Notes under the pieces: generated by a model | The model's input: only the letters and a program-made list of their open reading frames with translations | What the model was told of the DNA's origin: nothing | Database searches by the model: none | NCBI GenBank assembly: GCA_026075535.2 | Contig: AP026550.1 | Location: forward strand, 4,712,001-4,776,000 | Reading direction: 5' to 3' | DNA from: Tricholoma matsutake | Lineage: Eukaryota; Basidiomycota; Agaricomycetes; Agaricales; Tricholomataceae | DNA length: 64,000 bases | Made by a program: the position numbers and the translations under genes | Part shown: positions 1 to 10,386 of the stretch, piece by piece | How the letters are laid out: the number at the start of each line of letters is the position of its first letter | Numbering within the stretch: the first letter of the stretch is position 1

Positions 1-647
1 GCCGTCATCCTCGTGGGCTCACCAACAACCACGCCGAGCCTGAAAAAGGGGACCACCCCTTCTCATCACTGCCCACCACAACTGTGGGGCCGTTGTCAGG
101 ATGGTGGCAATATGCTGCCTCCCTCTACCTTCCTCCCACTGTGGGGGGGATGATATCATTGAGTGCATGCTCAAGGGGGGCCTCAGCCCCCTGCCTATGG
201 CAGCTCCAGTGAGTAACCAGTTGCCTTGTCACTGTCACTCGTGCTTGGACACAGTGATGGTCCACCTCACTTGCTTGGGGTGGTCAAACCTCATTGTCTG
301 ATGAAAGATGGTTACTCTTCCCACAAGGGAGGACTTATGGTGAATTGACACTGCTTGCACCTGACCTGACTTTGGTTGGGTATGTGGCCAGGGGGACTGA
401 GATAGCATCAGATGGTGAACTAATGGCTAGCTTCTGCATGGGGGGCCCCCCCTCTACAGATTATTGCCTTTCCTGTCTGAGAGGACAATGCTGGTATGCC
501 CACCATAACGTGGCTTCTGCAAGGGACCTGGTGTGGGATGTGGACAGAGGGAATGCGTAGTCACAGTAGTACCTTTGTTTGTATCTTGACCCGCGGACTG
601 CGAGCGAGCCCCGCATTATAAATTCTGATCCAAAAAAAAAAAAAAAA
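1..647 (+). mobile_element. Family S retroelement, copy S1, 3' end
   Basis: This is the 3' part of a poly(A)-tailed element whose other copies lie at 14969, 38074, 43103, 46522, 51094, 54535, 56723, 59446 and 62077. It aligns with 58190-58851 and ends in the family tail (GCATTATAAATTCTGATCC) followed by 16 A residues at 632-647. The 5' part lies outside the window, so its target-site duplication cannot be checked. Only the last codons of the family ORF could remain and no intact coding region is left. Confidence 0.85.
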
Positions 648-1487
648 CACTGGGAAATGAAGAGAAATGAAAACATGTTTCTCCATGTTTGAATGTTTCA
701 CTGTGACAGTCCAGACATGACATCACAAATGCCAAGTAGTGACACTCGTCACCTCAGATGTGTGTGTCTTACACCATATGTTTCCCTCATACTTAGCTGT
801 TGAATGGCTGGGAATGCTTAGCTGCTATATTATTTAAGCTTACACCTACATTCCTCATTCCTAGCGGTTTAACTGCAGGGAACACTAAGCTACTATCTTA
901 TTCATGCATACACCTACACACATGCATATGGTCCTCCATCTTGGCAGTTCCTTTGGCGGCAACCAATGACTTCTCAGCAGTTCACCTGCAGAGATGTTCT
1001 ACATCAATAGAGTCTTTGTGTATCGAATGTTCTTACCGTTTTGATTTCCCAGTAGACCTACTTGCTGTGCTGCATGAAAGACCTTCTACAGATGATGTTT
1101 TCAAGCTGGTGCACTTCTCCTTTGGAAGGACACTCTCAAATTCTCAACAGTTCAGCTGCTGAGAATAGGACTGCTGTAATCTGCTGGTGCTGGCTCTACT
1201 GCTTGTTATTCAACGCATCTCTTGCCAGTGTTCTCTACCTTCCGGTTCTAAGTTGTACTTCCTCATTGTTGAACTGGTCAACATGACTAACTGTTCCCGC
1301 CTCATCGATACCTTGCTCCCTGCAGTTGGGCCAAGGCTTCTTGATATGGTTTGGTACATTGTCTTATTTCTGCCGCATTGAACTGCTATTTATATGTGCA
1401 CGCCGTGTTGCCTTGTTCCCAGCAGTTCAATTGCATGGAACAATTGTTTTCCCATTGTGTTTTCCGCTTTTGCATTTCTAAATAAGG

Positions 1488-1549
1488 CACATGCACCAAA
1501 TATCAACATCTCTGCCCCCCCCGAGAGATGTCGATATTTGGTGCATGTG
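1488..1549. repeat. Long hairpin, 26-bp stem with C-rich loop
   Basis: The arms 1488-1513 and 1524-1549 are complementary over 26 bp with a single G.T type mismatch. The 10-nt loop is almost all C. A diverged copy lies at 9451-9511 inside a larger duplicated segment, and its stem also survives. It could be a dsRNA or small-RNA precursor, or a cruciform-forming site. Neither role can be shown from sequence. Confidence 0.85.
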
Positions 1550-2110
1550 ACTTCCATCTCCAGGCATTTTGTCTTTTATATGTCTTCTGTTAGATCAAAC
1601 TTAACAGAAACAATTTTCTCCTGCTTCAGGAGTTTACTCCTTACAGAGAAACTGTGCTATTTCTATTCTTTGGCACTAGCATCTGGACATTTTCAATTTT
1701 TTGCCAATTCTACTGCTAGAAATGCCTGGTTTCTTTGACTATGACCTCTTCCCCGCTGTTCAACAGCTAGGAAATGATGGCTGTGTTTCTACCTTTTGGT
1801 TGTTCCCTGCAGTTGAAGTGCAGAGAATGTTGTTGAAGTTGATGGAATCATTTGATATGAGCTTAACGGAATTTACCTACCTTTGTGCCCACAGTAGACC
1901 ATGATGCGTGCACATTGGGTGATGTTGAGTGATGTGTACACCATTTTCTTTTTGAATTTGTCTTTCCATTGGCATCACGAGTTAGTTGGGTGTAGTTCAA
2001 CCACCTGGTTTTAGCATAGTTTTTTTGCTTGCTTTGTCATAGTTTCTTCCTGTTGAACAACAGATGTCAGTGCCAGCTTCCCCATATCTTCGAAATGTTT
2101 TCATCATGTT

Positions 2111-2137
2111 GTTCCCTGCAGTTGAACTGCAGGGAAC
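2111..2137. repeat. Perfect 27-bp palindrome
   Basis: The arms GTTCCCTGCAGTT and AACTGCAGGGAAC flank a single central G and pair at all 13 positions. This is the clearest member of the array and close to the consensus. A sibling at 8291-8317 keeps the left arm and has two or three changes in the right arm. Confidence 0.95.
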
Positions 2138-2248
2138 ATTCACTTGTTGAGGATGTTTTGTTGTTGCCAAGTTATACTTTCCAGGCTTTCAAGTTCAAAG
2201 AACATCGTCCTGCTCTAGCAATCACACCATCAGTCATATGGAAGTTCA

Positions 2249-2256
2249 TAGTTACC
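2249..2256. repeat. Target-site duplication TAGTTACC, left copy
   Basis: The same 8 bp recur at 8221-8228 directly outside the other end of the KDZ-like element. An 8-bp duplication is expected for KDZ/Zisupton-type transposition. Confidence 0.9.
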
Positions 2257-2420
2257 CAAAACTTTACACTCCCCCCCATATTCCTATCGGACTCCTAGGA
2301 GTCCGAGTTTTCCGATAGGAATCCGATCAGAATCCTATTGGAGTCCTACTAGTCCGATACTAGTCCGATATTAGTCCTAGGAGTCCGATCGGATTCCTAT
2401 CGGAATATGACTTGATAGCC
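2257..2420. repeat. K1 left terminal and subterminal repeat region
   Basis: The terminal inverted repeat is followed by overlapping palindromic units built from CCTATCGG, CTAGGAGTCC and TAGTCCGATA motifs. They probably act as transposase binding sites, an inference from their placement at both ends and their recurrence in K2 and K4. K3 uses a different subterminal motif built on GTCCGAG. Confidence 0.8.
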
Positions 2421-2659
2421 CTGTGGTCTTCTTCCTACTATATTCCGATAAAATTCTGACATTATTCCTAGTTTATTCCTAGTTTATTCCGGTGTTAATC
2501 TGTGTTTATGAATGACTTTGCTTATTACAGGTGTCTGATAGGAATCCTATAGGAATATGATAGGAATAGGCTGTTGCTGTTGCTTTCCTGTATCTTTTGA
2601 GCAAGTGTATAAAGCTGGCATTACATAAGTACAAAGCCAAAGTACAAAGCTAAATTGTA

Positions 2660-4975
2660 TCAAATCTCTTCATCACTTTCACTATCAACATCACTATCAG
2701 CCCTGTTCTTTCCTTTCTGATTTCTGGCCTGCCTTTGCAACACAAATATGGTGTGGCAAAACAACATGGTATGTAAAAACCAGTTGAAGTTCCCAACTGT
2801 CATCTGCTTAAGAATTGATTCATAACCACCTAGCCATGCATTCAGTTGTTCACATGCTTGTGTGTTGAAAGCACGTTTGTGATAAGGGCAATCCTGCTTG
2901 TCATGTGTAACCACTACAAGATTTGGGGCAGAGCCATTTAAGGGTGCTGGATTACACCATTTCTGGCACATGTAGTCAGAAGTGCGGTGATTTATGTAGT
3001 GATAGGAGTCCACTATAAATCGTGTGGTATTTTTCCAGCTATTCCAGCTCCCATTGGAAATACTTGTGCAAAGTACTGCACATCCCTTGTCAATGCATAC
3101 ATAGTCTGGCCGGGATATCTCTGTTGGATAAACTGACTCCAAAAAGCGTAGTATATTGGTCGGTGACTCAGATTTGGCAAATTTTGCCCATGCAATTACC
3201 ACTCCACATGGTGCACAGATTGTTTCAATACAATAGAACCGAGATGGTGCAAAATAGTGAGTCCTTTGTATGTCCTCTTCATTTTCAGGAGTTTCATCAT
3301 GTGGCTGAGGATTTTGGTTAAGGGCTCGCTGCCATGGCATGAGTTCACCAGGATGTTGCAAAATTCTTCGAACTCCTGCCTGAGTATGTCAGCTATGTTG
3401 TGATGAATACTGAGTCCACTGCTGCTGATGCCTCTCACAAGCTTGAGTCCCTTGAATTTTCTGATTGTTACATTTCCGAATACGGCACTTTGCTCCATAT
3501 TCATGATTATGAAATCCACAGAAAACTCCACGATGAGCATTGGCCACATCATTGGTACAGTTGTCAAATGCACAATGCTAAGGAATTCTGACTGAGAAAT
3601 AATTGTAATCCAAACAAATAGAACACATACAACAGGACCAATTACAAGGCCATCCAAAATCACCATTTTCACAGGTGCATGATAAACCTCCATTTCATTG
3701 TTTTGACCAGTTGCTGCTTGGTGGTTCTGAGCATTGTGTCTTGCATGTACAGCATCATTAGCAGCCAATGCAGCATCCTCCCCAATTAATGGAGGCACTA
3801 CTCCATTTTCATCATTTCCAGCCACCGCAGCAGGGTCATCTCCAGTAAGAATATCAGTGTTCTCTTGTAGACATGGGTACATTCAGAGCATGCATGCTTA
3901 TCTGCTGCTCTGATAATCCCATTTTCACCCAACAACTCGAATGCTGCTTTTGTTACCTCCTCAATTGCAAGTCCATCCCGAAGCTCCAAATTCAAGTCTG
4001 ATTGTGCAGCTATCATTCGTACTGATTCTTGAACAAATGCCTGCCAGACCTGGCGACGGCTAATTTTTCAGCACATGACGTTTTGAGGCTTCCAAAAGCT
4101 ATTGTTCCAGAATTCCATATAAGCTGCTGGTGATGCATGGAAGCTATACATTCCATTTATTACTCCATTGGAAAACAATTGATCAACCCAAAGTGATTGT
4201 CCAACTTTCAAAAATTTGGCAGAGTTTAAATAAACCTGGTTCCACTGGTTTGGTTCAGTGGGATTTGGTGTCCGTTCATGATCTGCATAATATAGGGTCT
4301 GACAAACAGGACATTTGCCAGTGAGTACAGACACATCTTTGTGCAGGATACCACTTTTGATCAGGGTGACCTTAGGAATATCTCGTATTTTGGTTGCTTG
4401 AAGCAGAGACCGAGGGTTGCAAGACATAGTCTCACAAACAGCTGCATCAGGGCAAATCATAAGAATAGGCTGGATGGACTTTTGAGAAACTGTTGGTAAT
4501 TTTCCCAAAAAATTGCCTTCATCATCCAATGGATAACACTGCAAAATTTGTGCCAAGGCAACAAGCTTGGTGCTGATAACTGGAAGTGCTTGATCACTGA
4601 TGAATCCTGTGCCCACATCATGTTGTTGGAGTAACTGTTGGCTATCCTCTCCCAATCGATCCTGCAAAGCATGTGCCAAATGCCTCACCCAACCTGAAGA
4701 TGTTGACCGATTTTCTCCCTTATAAATGGAGCATTGTTGCCAAGCATGTAGACTGAATAGCTCAGGATTTTCCAAAACAGAAAGATCAACAGCAACACTG
4801 TTGAGAGACTGATTGTACTCCCAAATGTTGCTTCAACAAAGTCGCTGAAGGGCTTGAATGGGATGTCAGGAAATGGGTTTGAATTTTGAAGTGCCACCAC
4901 AGTAGGCAGATTGGCCACAAGAAGCATAACTTGGATGATATGTGGCAAATTTGAAAGGCAGGAGAATATTCTCAT
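2660..4975 (-). pseudogene. KDZ-associated CxC5/CxC6 protein, possible transposase
   Basis: Reading leftward from Met near 4975, the N-terminal CxC5-like part has a CPVCQTLYY motif near 4300. The CxC6-like part has the motif CSECTHVYK, then Cys/His clusters such as CAFDNC and CNNQ. The C-terminal part (about 3361-2660) has Asp in VCIDKGC, Asp-His in VDSYHY and a CEQLNAWLGGYE motif. This D...D...E-like spacing suggests an RNase H-fold DDE nuclease, so the protein may itself be the transposase. Breaks are a frameshift near 4797, a TGA at 4068-4070 where CGA is likely ancestral, a frameshift near 3800-3880 and a probable short intron near 3595-3640. CxC5 and CxC6 are established as KDZ-linked domains in Agaricomycetes. 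The catalytic assignment is inference. Confidence 0.7.
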
Positions 4976-5075
4976 CACTGCCTGCAACACAATTGTCAGA
5001 ATAAAATGCAACCATATACTAAAAGATCATATTATCATATGTATATCCAAATAAGAGAAAAAAAAGTCTGCATGC

Positions 5076-7691
5076 TTACTTTTGCTTCAGTTTGAAGCCT
5101 CCCTTTCTCTGACCAACATTATTGATCACCTTTTTCTTGGGCTTCATACCAGAACCCTCCTCTGAAACTTCCTTCTTCTTTCCCTTCCCTTTTTTCTCTA
5201 CTACCACCAGTGTCCCATTATCCACAAATTTACGCAAGTCCATCAAAGAATAAGTCCCCTTCTCAGCCCCCCATACATCTAAATTTGTCCCCTTCTCATC
5301 ACTATCCTCCAACCACAACACCATCTCAGGAAAATTAGCCACCTTGGAAAACGCAGGCTTGTAATGAGAAAACCACATCAACTTTGAAACAAAAACCTCA
5401 ATGAGATCTGTTGAGCTCGGTTTTTTTCCAGGCCAAGAACCATCTGAAAACATCTTGGAGAGTGTCTGGGATGCCTGTAAAAATCCCTTGTATTTTTCAT
5501 AGGCGATGTGAATATTGCGATCACTGCAAACAGTTAAGCGAGCTGGAATCCCCAAGAGTGTCATAAGCTGCTCTCTGAAAGGGGTTAAATGCTCAGCAGG
5601 CATAGAAGAGCCAGCATAGGGAGGGGAGAGAGAACTGATGGATGTCATCAGTTGAGGACCAGGAAGCAAACCTTCATTCTCTTCATTCTCATTTTTCTAA
5701 AAAAATATCAGGTGATTAGATACAAAAAAAAACTCAGTTTCGAAGGTCTGAACATACAATGAGAATGGGTAAGACATGTGTATCTCCTTTAAACTGCCAT
5801 TCTACTTCCTCGTTCTCCTCTATCGCAGACTCATATGGACCCTTAAGATCCCACATACGATCCTCATAAACCCAAACACATGAGTTCAATTCTAAGATAA
5901 CTTAGTAACACTCAAAAAAAATCTAAAAAAAACATACTGTCAATTTGGGTATACCAATTAGCCAGTTTGATGAGAATGGGGGCAATGCCCAGGATGACAG
6001 GATGTTTGAGGGACATCGTCGGCTTCATCTTCTCTGGATCACCCATCTCAGTATACAGAAGAACTTTTCCTTTTTTTGCCCCAGCATCATCTTCCTAACC
6101 AAATACGTCAGGCTCATCAGCAAAGTTGAAGACATTACCAAGAGCACGCCCATGAGCTGTCCCGCCAGTGATATGGGATGCCCCTTGCAAGTCATGCGAG
6201 CTGGGACTATGCATCTGAACATCTGCTCGATACATTAAAACAATGGCAAAAAAAAAAAATTTTTGCACACCTTCTGTAATACCTTTATTGGAAGCAGGGG
6301 GGCTAACTTGGTCAGCGGTGGCAGCAGCAGCTTTCTTACGTCTGTGGGGATCAGTGGCGGTGATGGTGGGGGCTGCCTTGGCTTTAGTGCTGGGGGTCAC
6401 TTTGATGGCGGTGGTAGTGGGTTTGTTGCTTCATTGGGTGGGCATGGCATTGTTGGCAGCAGTGGGGGGGGCGACCTTGCCGTCAGCATTGGTGGCAGCT
6501 TTGACGGCGGTCGGAGTGGGGGTGGCTTTGTTGGTGGCGGCAGTGGGAGCCCACTTGGCTTTGTCAGCGGTGGTGGCAGTGGTGGTGGCAGTTGTGTAGC
6601 TGCCCTTGGTGGCAGGTGCAGTGCTGGTGTTGCTGGTGTTGCCGCCATCATTGGTGTCATTTGCGTCTCCACCCTCACTGTTGGTCTCCCCTGCTTCATT
6701 GTTGTTCTCATCTTTGTCCCCTCCCACAGCATGGTTGGTTTCATCCTCATCCCCTCCCTCGCCAGCTTTGTTAGCTTCATCCCCAGCATCGTTGGCCTCT
6801 ACTCCCTTGCTGCTGCTGTTGGTTTCATCCCCTTCCTCTCCCCCGTTGGTTCCTATGTTGTCATTCTCCACCTCGTTGAAGTCCTCCCTGTAGCCTGGTT
6901 CGTCATGGTCTTCATCTCCCTCGGTCCCTTGGATACATCCCTGTTCATTATCCTCGCCATTCCACAGCTTGTTCTTGCCATTGTCGTCTTCTTGTTCATC
7001 GCCGTCTTCCTGTTCGTCGCTGTCTTCCTGTTCATTGCTGTCACCGTTGTCATCTTCCTTTTCGTTCTTCTCACCTTTCCCTAGCTTGCCATCGCCATCG
7101 TCACCTTCAGCCCCCCCTTCCTCATCTTCATCACCGTTCTCGTTGTCCCTTTCACTGTCGCTGTTGTCACCCTGTTGGTCCTTCGTGTTGAGAACCTCGG
7201 ACCGACGTTGATGTCCGCTAGGGGCCAAGGTAGGTGCAGGAGGTATGAAGCTTGCTGTAGTGGATCTTATGCGCTTGGGGGGAGCAACAGAGATGCCGCT
7301 TTTGTTGAGAATTTTCTCAGATCTGTGAATATAAACAGTATAGTATCAGCATATAAGACAGAAGGAACAAAAAAAAAGGGAAAGCGTACCTAGTAAGGTT
7401 CGCAGGTTTGGATGCTGAAGCATCCTCCTGCACTTGCGTGCTCGAGGTTTTCCTAGAAGTCCGAGTTGATTAGCAAAAATGAATCTCAAAGGTATATGAT
7501 ACATACCTCTGCTTCTTTGTTTTCGTTTTCTTTGTAGCTGGCACTGTCTTGGCTTTCTTTGCCTGCTGAGCTGAGTTGTCCACCGATGATGTGGCACATT
7601 TACGGGTGCCACTTGTCGACACTGGAGCTTTCTGGGCTTGTTGCTGGAGCCTGCTATGCGTGGTAGAGTCCCCAGATTGGGTTGTTGGCAT
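5076..7691 (-). pseudogene. Unknown multi-exon KDZ-element protein with acidic repeat region
   Basis: The likely start is Met-Pro-Thr-Thr-Gln at 7691. Exons can be followed with GT-AG introns, for example just after the KTKTKKQ stretch (about 7503-7450) and at about 7389-7322. The protein then has a 100-plus residue D/E/G/N-rich tract (about 7150-6700) and a T/A-rich tract (about 6640-6280). The last exon (5669-5076) has a conserved-looking region containing LMWFSHYKPAFSKV and DVWGAEKGTYSLMDL, and ends in a Lys-rich tail. A TGA at 6431-6433 breaks the frame and again looks like CGA. I do not recognise the fold. It lies upstream of the CxC5/CxC6 gene, so it may be an accessory transposition protein or a captured gene. 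Confidence 0.55.
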
Positions 7692-7830
7692 CGTAGTCGG
7701 TCATCTGAGAGGCTGTGGGTGGCGGTTGTTGGATGTGTTGGTAATCGTTGCTTGATCAGCTGTGTGACAATGCCAAACAACATTAGGCGAGGCGAGTCAT
7801 CATATTATGATATAACACACCACGTCATAA

Positions 7831-7906
7831 GCCTATGTGGCTTAGTGGTTATGAATGCATCATTTGATGGCTTTCTTATGTAAGGTTGTGGGTTCAATCC
7901 TCTCAA
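7831..7906 (+). other. tRNA-like Pol III promoter module in K1, right side
   Basis: A box A-like TGGCTTAGTGG lies at 7838-7848 and a box B-like GGTTCAATCC at 7891-7900. The spacing is tRNA-like and a T-arm with four of five pairs can be drawn. No acceptor stem pairs, so this is not a functional tRNA gene. It lies 314-389 bp inside the right end and faces outward. No matching module is visible near the left end. Confidence 0.65.
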
Positions 7907-7909
7907 TAT

Positions 7910-8220
7910 TACTTTACTTTTATAGTAATAAATTGACATGTAACAGTCCTACCGGAGTCCTATGTAGTCCTATGCTTTGTATGAACTCGGAATATTCCTA
8001 TGTGATTCTTATAATCAGAAATTCCTAGGAAATTCCAATGGTCCAATGAAATTCCGATTGGACTGCATCGGACTGGACTAGGACTAAAATACCTTGGAAC
8101 CTGTCAATTTGGCTGGTGAAAAATGACATCAGAATGTGGTTGGGTTCCAATAGGAGTCCAATCGGAATCATCAGAATCATCAGATTCCTATAGGAATACG
8201 GGGGGGAGTGTAAAGACCTC
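7910..8220. repeat. K1 right subterminal and terminal repeat region
   Basis: Degenerate repeats of GGACTAG, AATTCC and ATCGGA types lead to the terminal GGGGGGGAGTGTAAAGACCTC. It mirrors the left end in motif content rather than in exact sequence. Confidence 0.8.
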
Positions 8221-8228
8221 TAGTTACC
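8221..8228. repeat. Target-site duplication TAGTTACC, right copy
   Basis: Identical to 2249-2256. With the insertion removed, the restored site forms the left arm of a palindrome centred at 8236. Confidence 0.9.
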
Positions 8229-9450
8229 TACCATTGAATGGTGGATAATGTTCGACCCTTACCTGCATTCCAGATCTTTCTTGGTACATTGTTCCCTGCA
8301 GTTGAACTGCGGAGAGCGTTCATGCTCAAGGGTGAATGACAGACGTCAGTCAGTATCAGCATTCCAGTGTCTTTGAACCAGTTTTGTTCTGTTGTTCCCT
8401 GTTGAGAATGTTTTGTAGTTGCCATATTTTACTTACTATAGGTGCAGTGTGGTGGAGAATGATCCCTGTACACACCATCTTTCTGATGGATTGAATGGAC
8501 ATAGACATTCTCCGCAGTTGAATTGCAGAGAATTCGTTGTGTGCCACAGAATGAAAGGATGGTTCTTGAAGATTTGGTTCAACCGAGATGTGTTTGATCA
8601 TGATGACACCGTGGTGGTGCTACCTTGCTGCCAAAGTTCCACCTCAAACTTAGATTCTCATTCCCAGCAGTTCAACCACAGAGAATGTGTGTGGACAATG
8701 GTACTCATTGTCTACACATCTGGTTACTGTCTACTCCTTTCTTACAGAGACTGTGTTCATTGTTTGCTTCAGTAACCGTTGAATTCTCAGCAGTTCAACT
8801 GCAGATAATGTCTACGGTGTGCTCTATCATCTGTGTGCGTTCGATTTATGATCAAGTGCAGAGGATACTATACTCATTGTCTATGTGTCTGCTTACTCTC
8901 TACTCCTTTTCCACAGGCACCTTGTTTATCACTGGAGCTTGCTTCTATCATAACCAGTGAATTCTTAGCAGTTCAACTGCTGTACATCAAACCCTTCCTG
9001 TTTCTTGTCCTCTCTGACGTGCTGTATGATCCCTTTATGGTTGTGTAGTTCCTTTGGGAGTTTACAGCAGTTGAACTGTGGTAAACTTTGTTGCTCTCCC
9101 CTTCCAAGACTTCATGGCTGTTCAACAGCTGTGTATTCTTGTGCTCCTGCTGCTTGGTATGCTCTCATATGAATTCTACTGGTTCTTGGGTGCGACTACA
9201 GCATTGACATAAATGTAGGGGTCTCTTACATTGTTGTATTTTGTTACATTTGATCACAATATTGCATTGTTCCTAGCAGTTCACTGCCAGGAACTCCCGC
9301 TTTGCCTTGATGTTTCCTGTGGTCAAACTGTGGTTTCCCATGCTTGTTTTATTGTTTTATTCAAGCCATGTTATGCTGTTCCTGCAGTTCAATTGTGTGG
9401 AATATTTGTGTTTCCTTTGCATTTTCTACTTTTTGCATTTCTAAAAAAGT

Positions 9451-9511
9451 GACGTGTGCCAAATATTGACATCTCTCCCCACCTGAGAGATGTCAATATT
9501 TGGTGCATGTG
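9451..9511. repeat. Long hairpin, second copy
   Basis: The arms around 9451-9475 and 9486-9511 pair over about 25 bp with about three mismatches of transition type. It is homologous to 1488-1549. The flanking 300 bp also align (a TTTGCATTTCTAAA segment upstream and a CATTTTCAATTTTTTG segment downstream), so a larger block was duplicated. Confidence 0.85.
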
Positions 9512-9830
9512 ACCTCGATCTCCATCCATTTTTTCATTTATACTTGTTCTGCTAGGTCAAACTTACTGGAATCGATTATTTCATGCTTCAGGAGAGTAAG
9601 CTTCATGAACCAACCTTCCTATTTTTTTTGTTGGTGCCTGAATCTTGTCATTTTCAATTTTTTGGCAGGTTAACAGCTAGAAAATACTGGTTTTATTATT
9701 ATTCCTGTCTCTGACCATGACTTGCACACTCTCACCCTTTTAGATCATTCGGCACCACTGGGAATGTTCAATCCAATCTGGTTTCCTATAATGTTACATG
9801 GCACACAGCTGTTCTCTGCCATCGAATGAT

Positions 9831-10386
9831 GGTTAGTGTTTCTTTCATATGAGTGTTACCAGAACATCAAATCTTTTTTGTCATTATCTGCTGTTGAACA
9901 ACAGGTAACATTCCTTCCATCCTGATGTACCCATATCTTCAAATCTTTCTCGGTCTCTTGTTCCTCGCAGTTGAACTGCAAGGAACATTTATTTGTTTTC
10001 TTGTTGGTTTCACTTGGCGTCAATTTCAAGGTGGTTTTGCCTGCTCTAACGATCCTGCTTGTCATTGTTGCCTGCTGTTGAACAGTTGGTAACCTTCATG
10101 CCTGTCATTGTTGCTGTTGAGGTTAGTGTTTATTTCATATGAGTGTTACCGGAATATTGAATCTTTTTTGTTGTTATCTGCTGTTGAACAGTGGGTAACT
10201 TTCCTTCCATCCCAATGTACCCGTATCTTCAAATATTTCTTGATCTCTTGTTCCTCACGGTTGAACCACAAGGAACATTTATTTGTTTTCTTGTTGGCTT
10301 CACTTAGCATCAATTTCAAGGTACTCTTGTCCTGCTCCAACAAACTCGCTTGTCATCGATGCTTGCCGTTGAATGGTTGGTAATGT
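9831..10386. repeat. Tandem duplication of about 288 bp
   Basis: Two units begin with GGTTAGTGTTT-C/A-TTTCATATG at about 9831 and 10119. Each contains three palindromes in the same order. Unit 1 has GCAGTT.G.AACTGC in its middle palindrome and unit 2 has ACGGTT.G.AACCAC, so one pair has changed on both sides. The other differences are uncompensated transitions. Confidence 0.85.

Larger units (their letters stand above)
648..2248. repeat. Palindrome-array locus, left part
   Basis: No convincing coding region is present. The stretch holds imperfect palindromes, most near 27 bp with one unpaired central base. Approximate spans are 789-815, 857-883, 969-995, 1140-1167, 1415-1441, 1749-1774, 1802-1828, 2047-2065 and 2111-2137. 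The common core is GCAGTT-G/C-AACTGC. The sequence between palindromes is unrelated and usually 80-250 bp long. The locus continues at 8228 after the inserted KDZ-like transposon. 648-788 holds nothing I recognise. Confidence 0.75.
2257..8220 (-). mobile_element. KDZ-like DNA transposon, element K1
   Basis: A 5,964-bp element bounded by TAGTTACC duplications. The termini are CAAAACTTTACACTCCCCCC on the left and the complement of GAGGTCTTTACACTCCCCCC on the right. Both are followed inward by several hundred bp of degenerate AGTCCTA/ATCGGA-type subterminal repeats. Two decayed genes run on the minus strand: one encodes a CxC5/CxC6 cysteine-cluster protein, the other a protein of unknown function with a long acidic middle. 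The ends match elements K2 (11775), K3 (31676) and K4 (62903), so K1 is the most complete member of a family whose other members here carry no transposase. Coding breaks make it inactive. Confidence 0.85.

Noticed and set aside
2111..2137. Myb or E-box operator array
   Set aside because: The core contains CAGTTG, a Myb/E-box-like hexamer, but the 27-bp symmetry with varying outer arms is not explained by such a site. Nothing in the window indicates a regulated gene.
6243..7084. Long Gly/Val- and Ser-rich plus-strand reading frames
   Set aside because: They are shadows of the minus-strand acidic, T/A-rich gene of K1. Their composition mirrors its codons and no splice or start context supports them.
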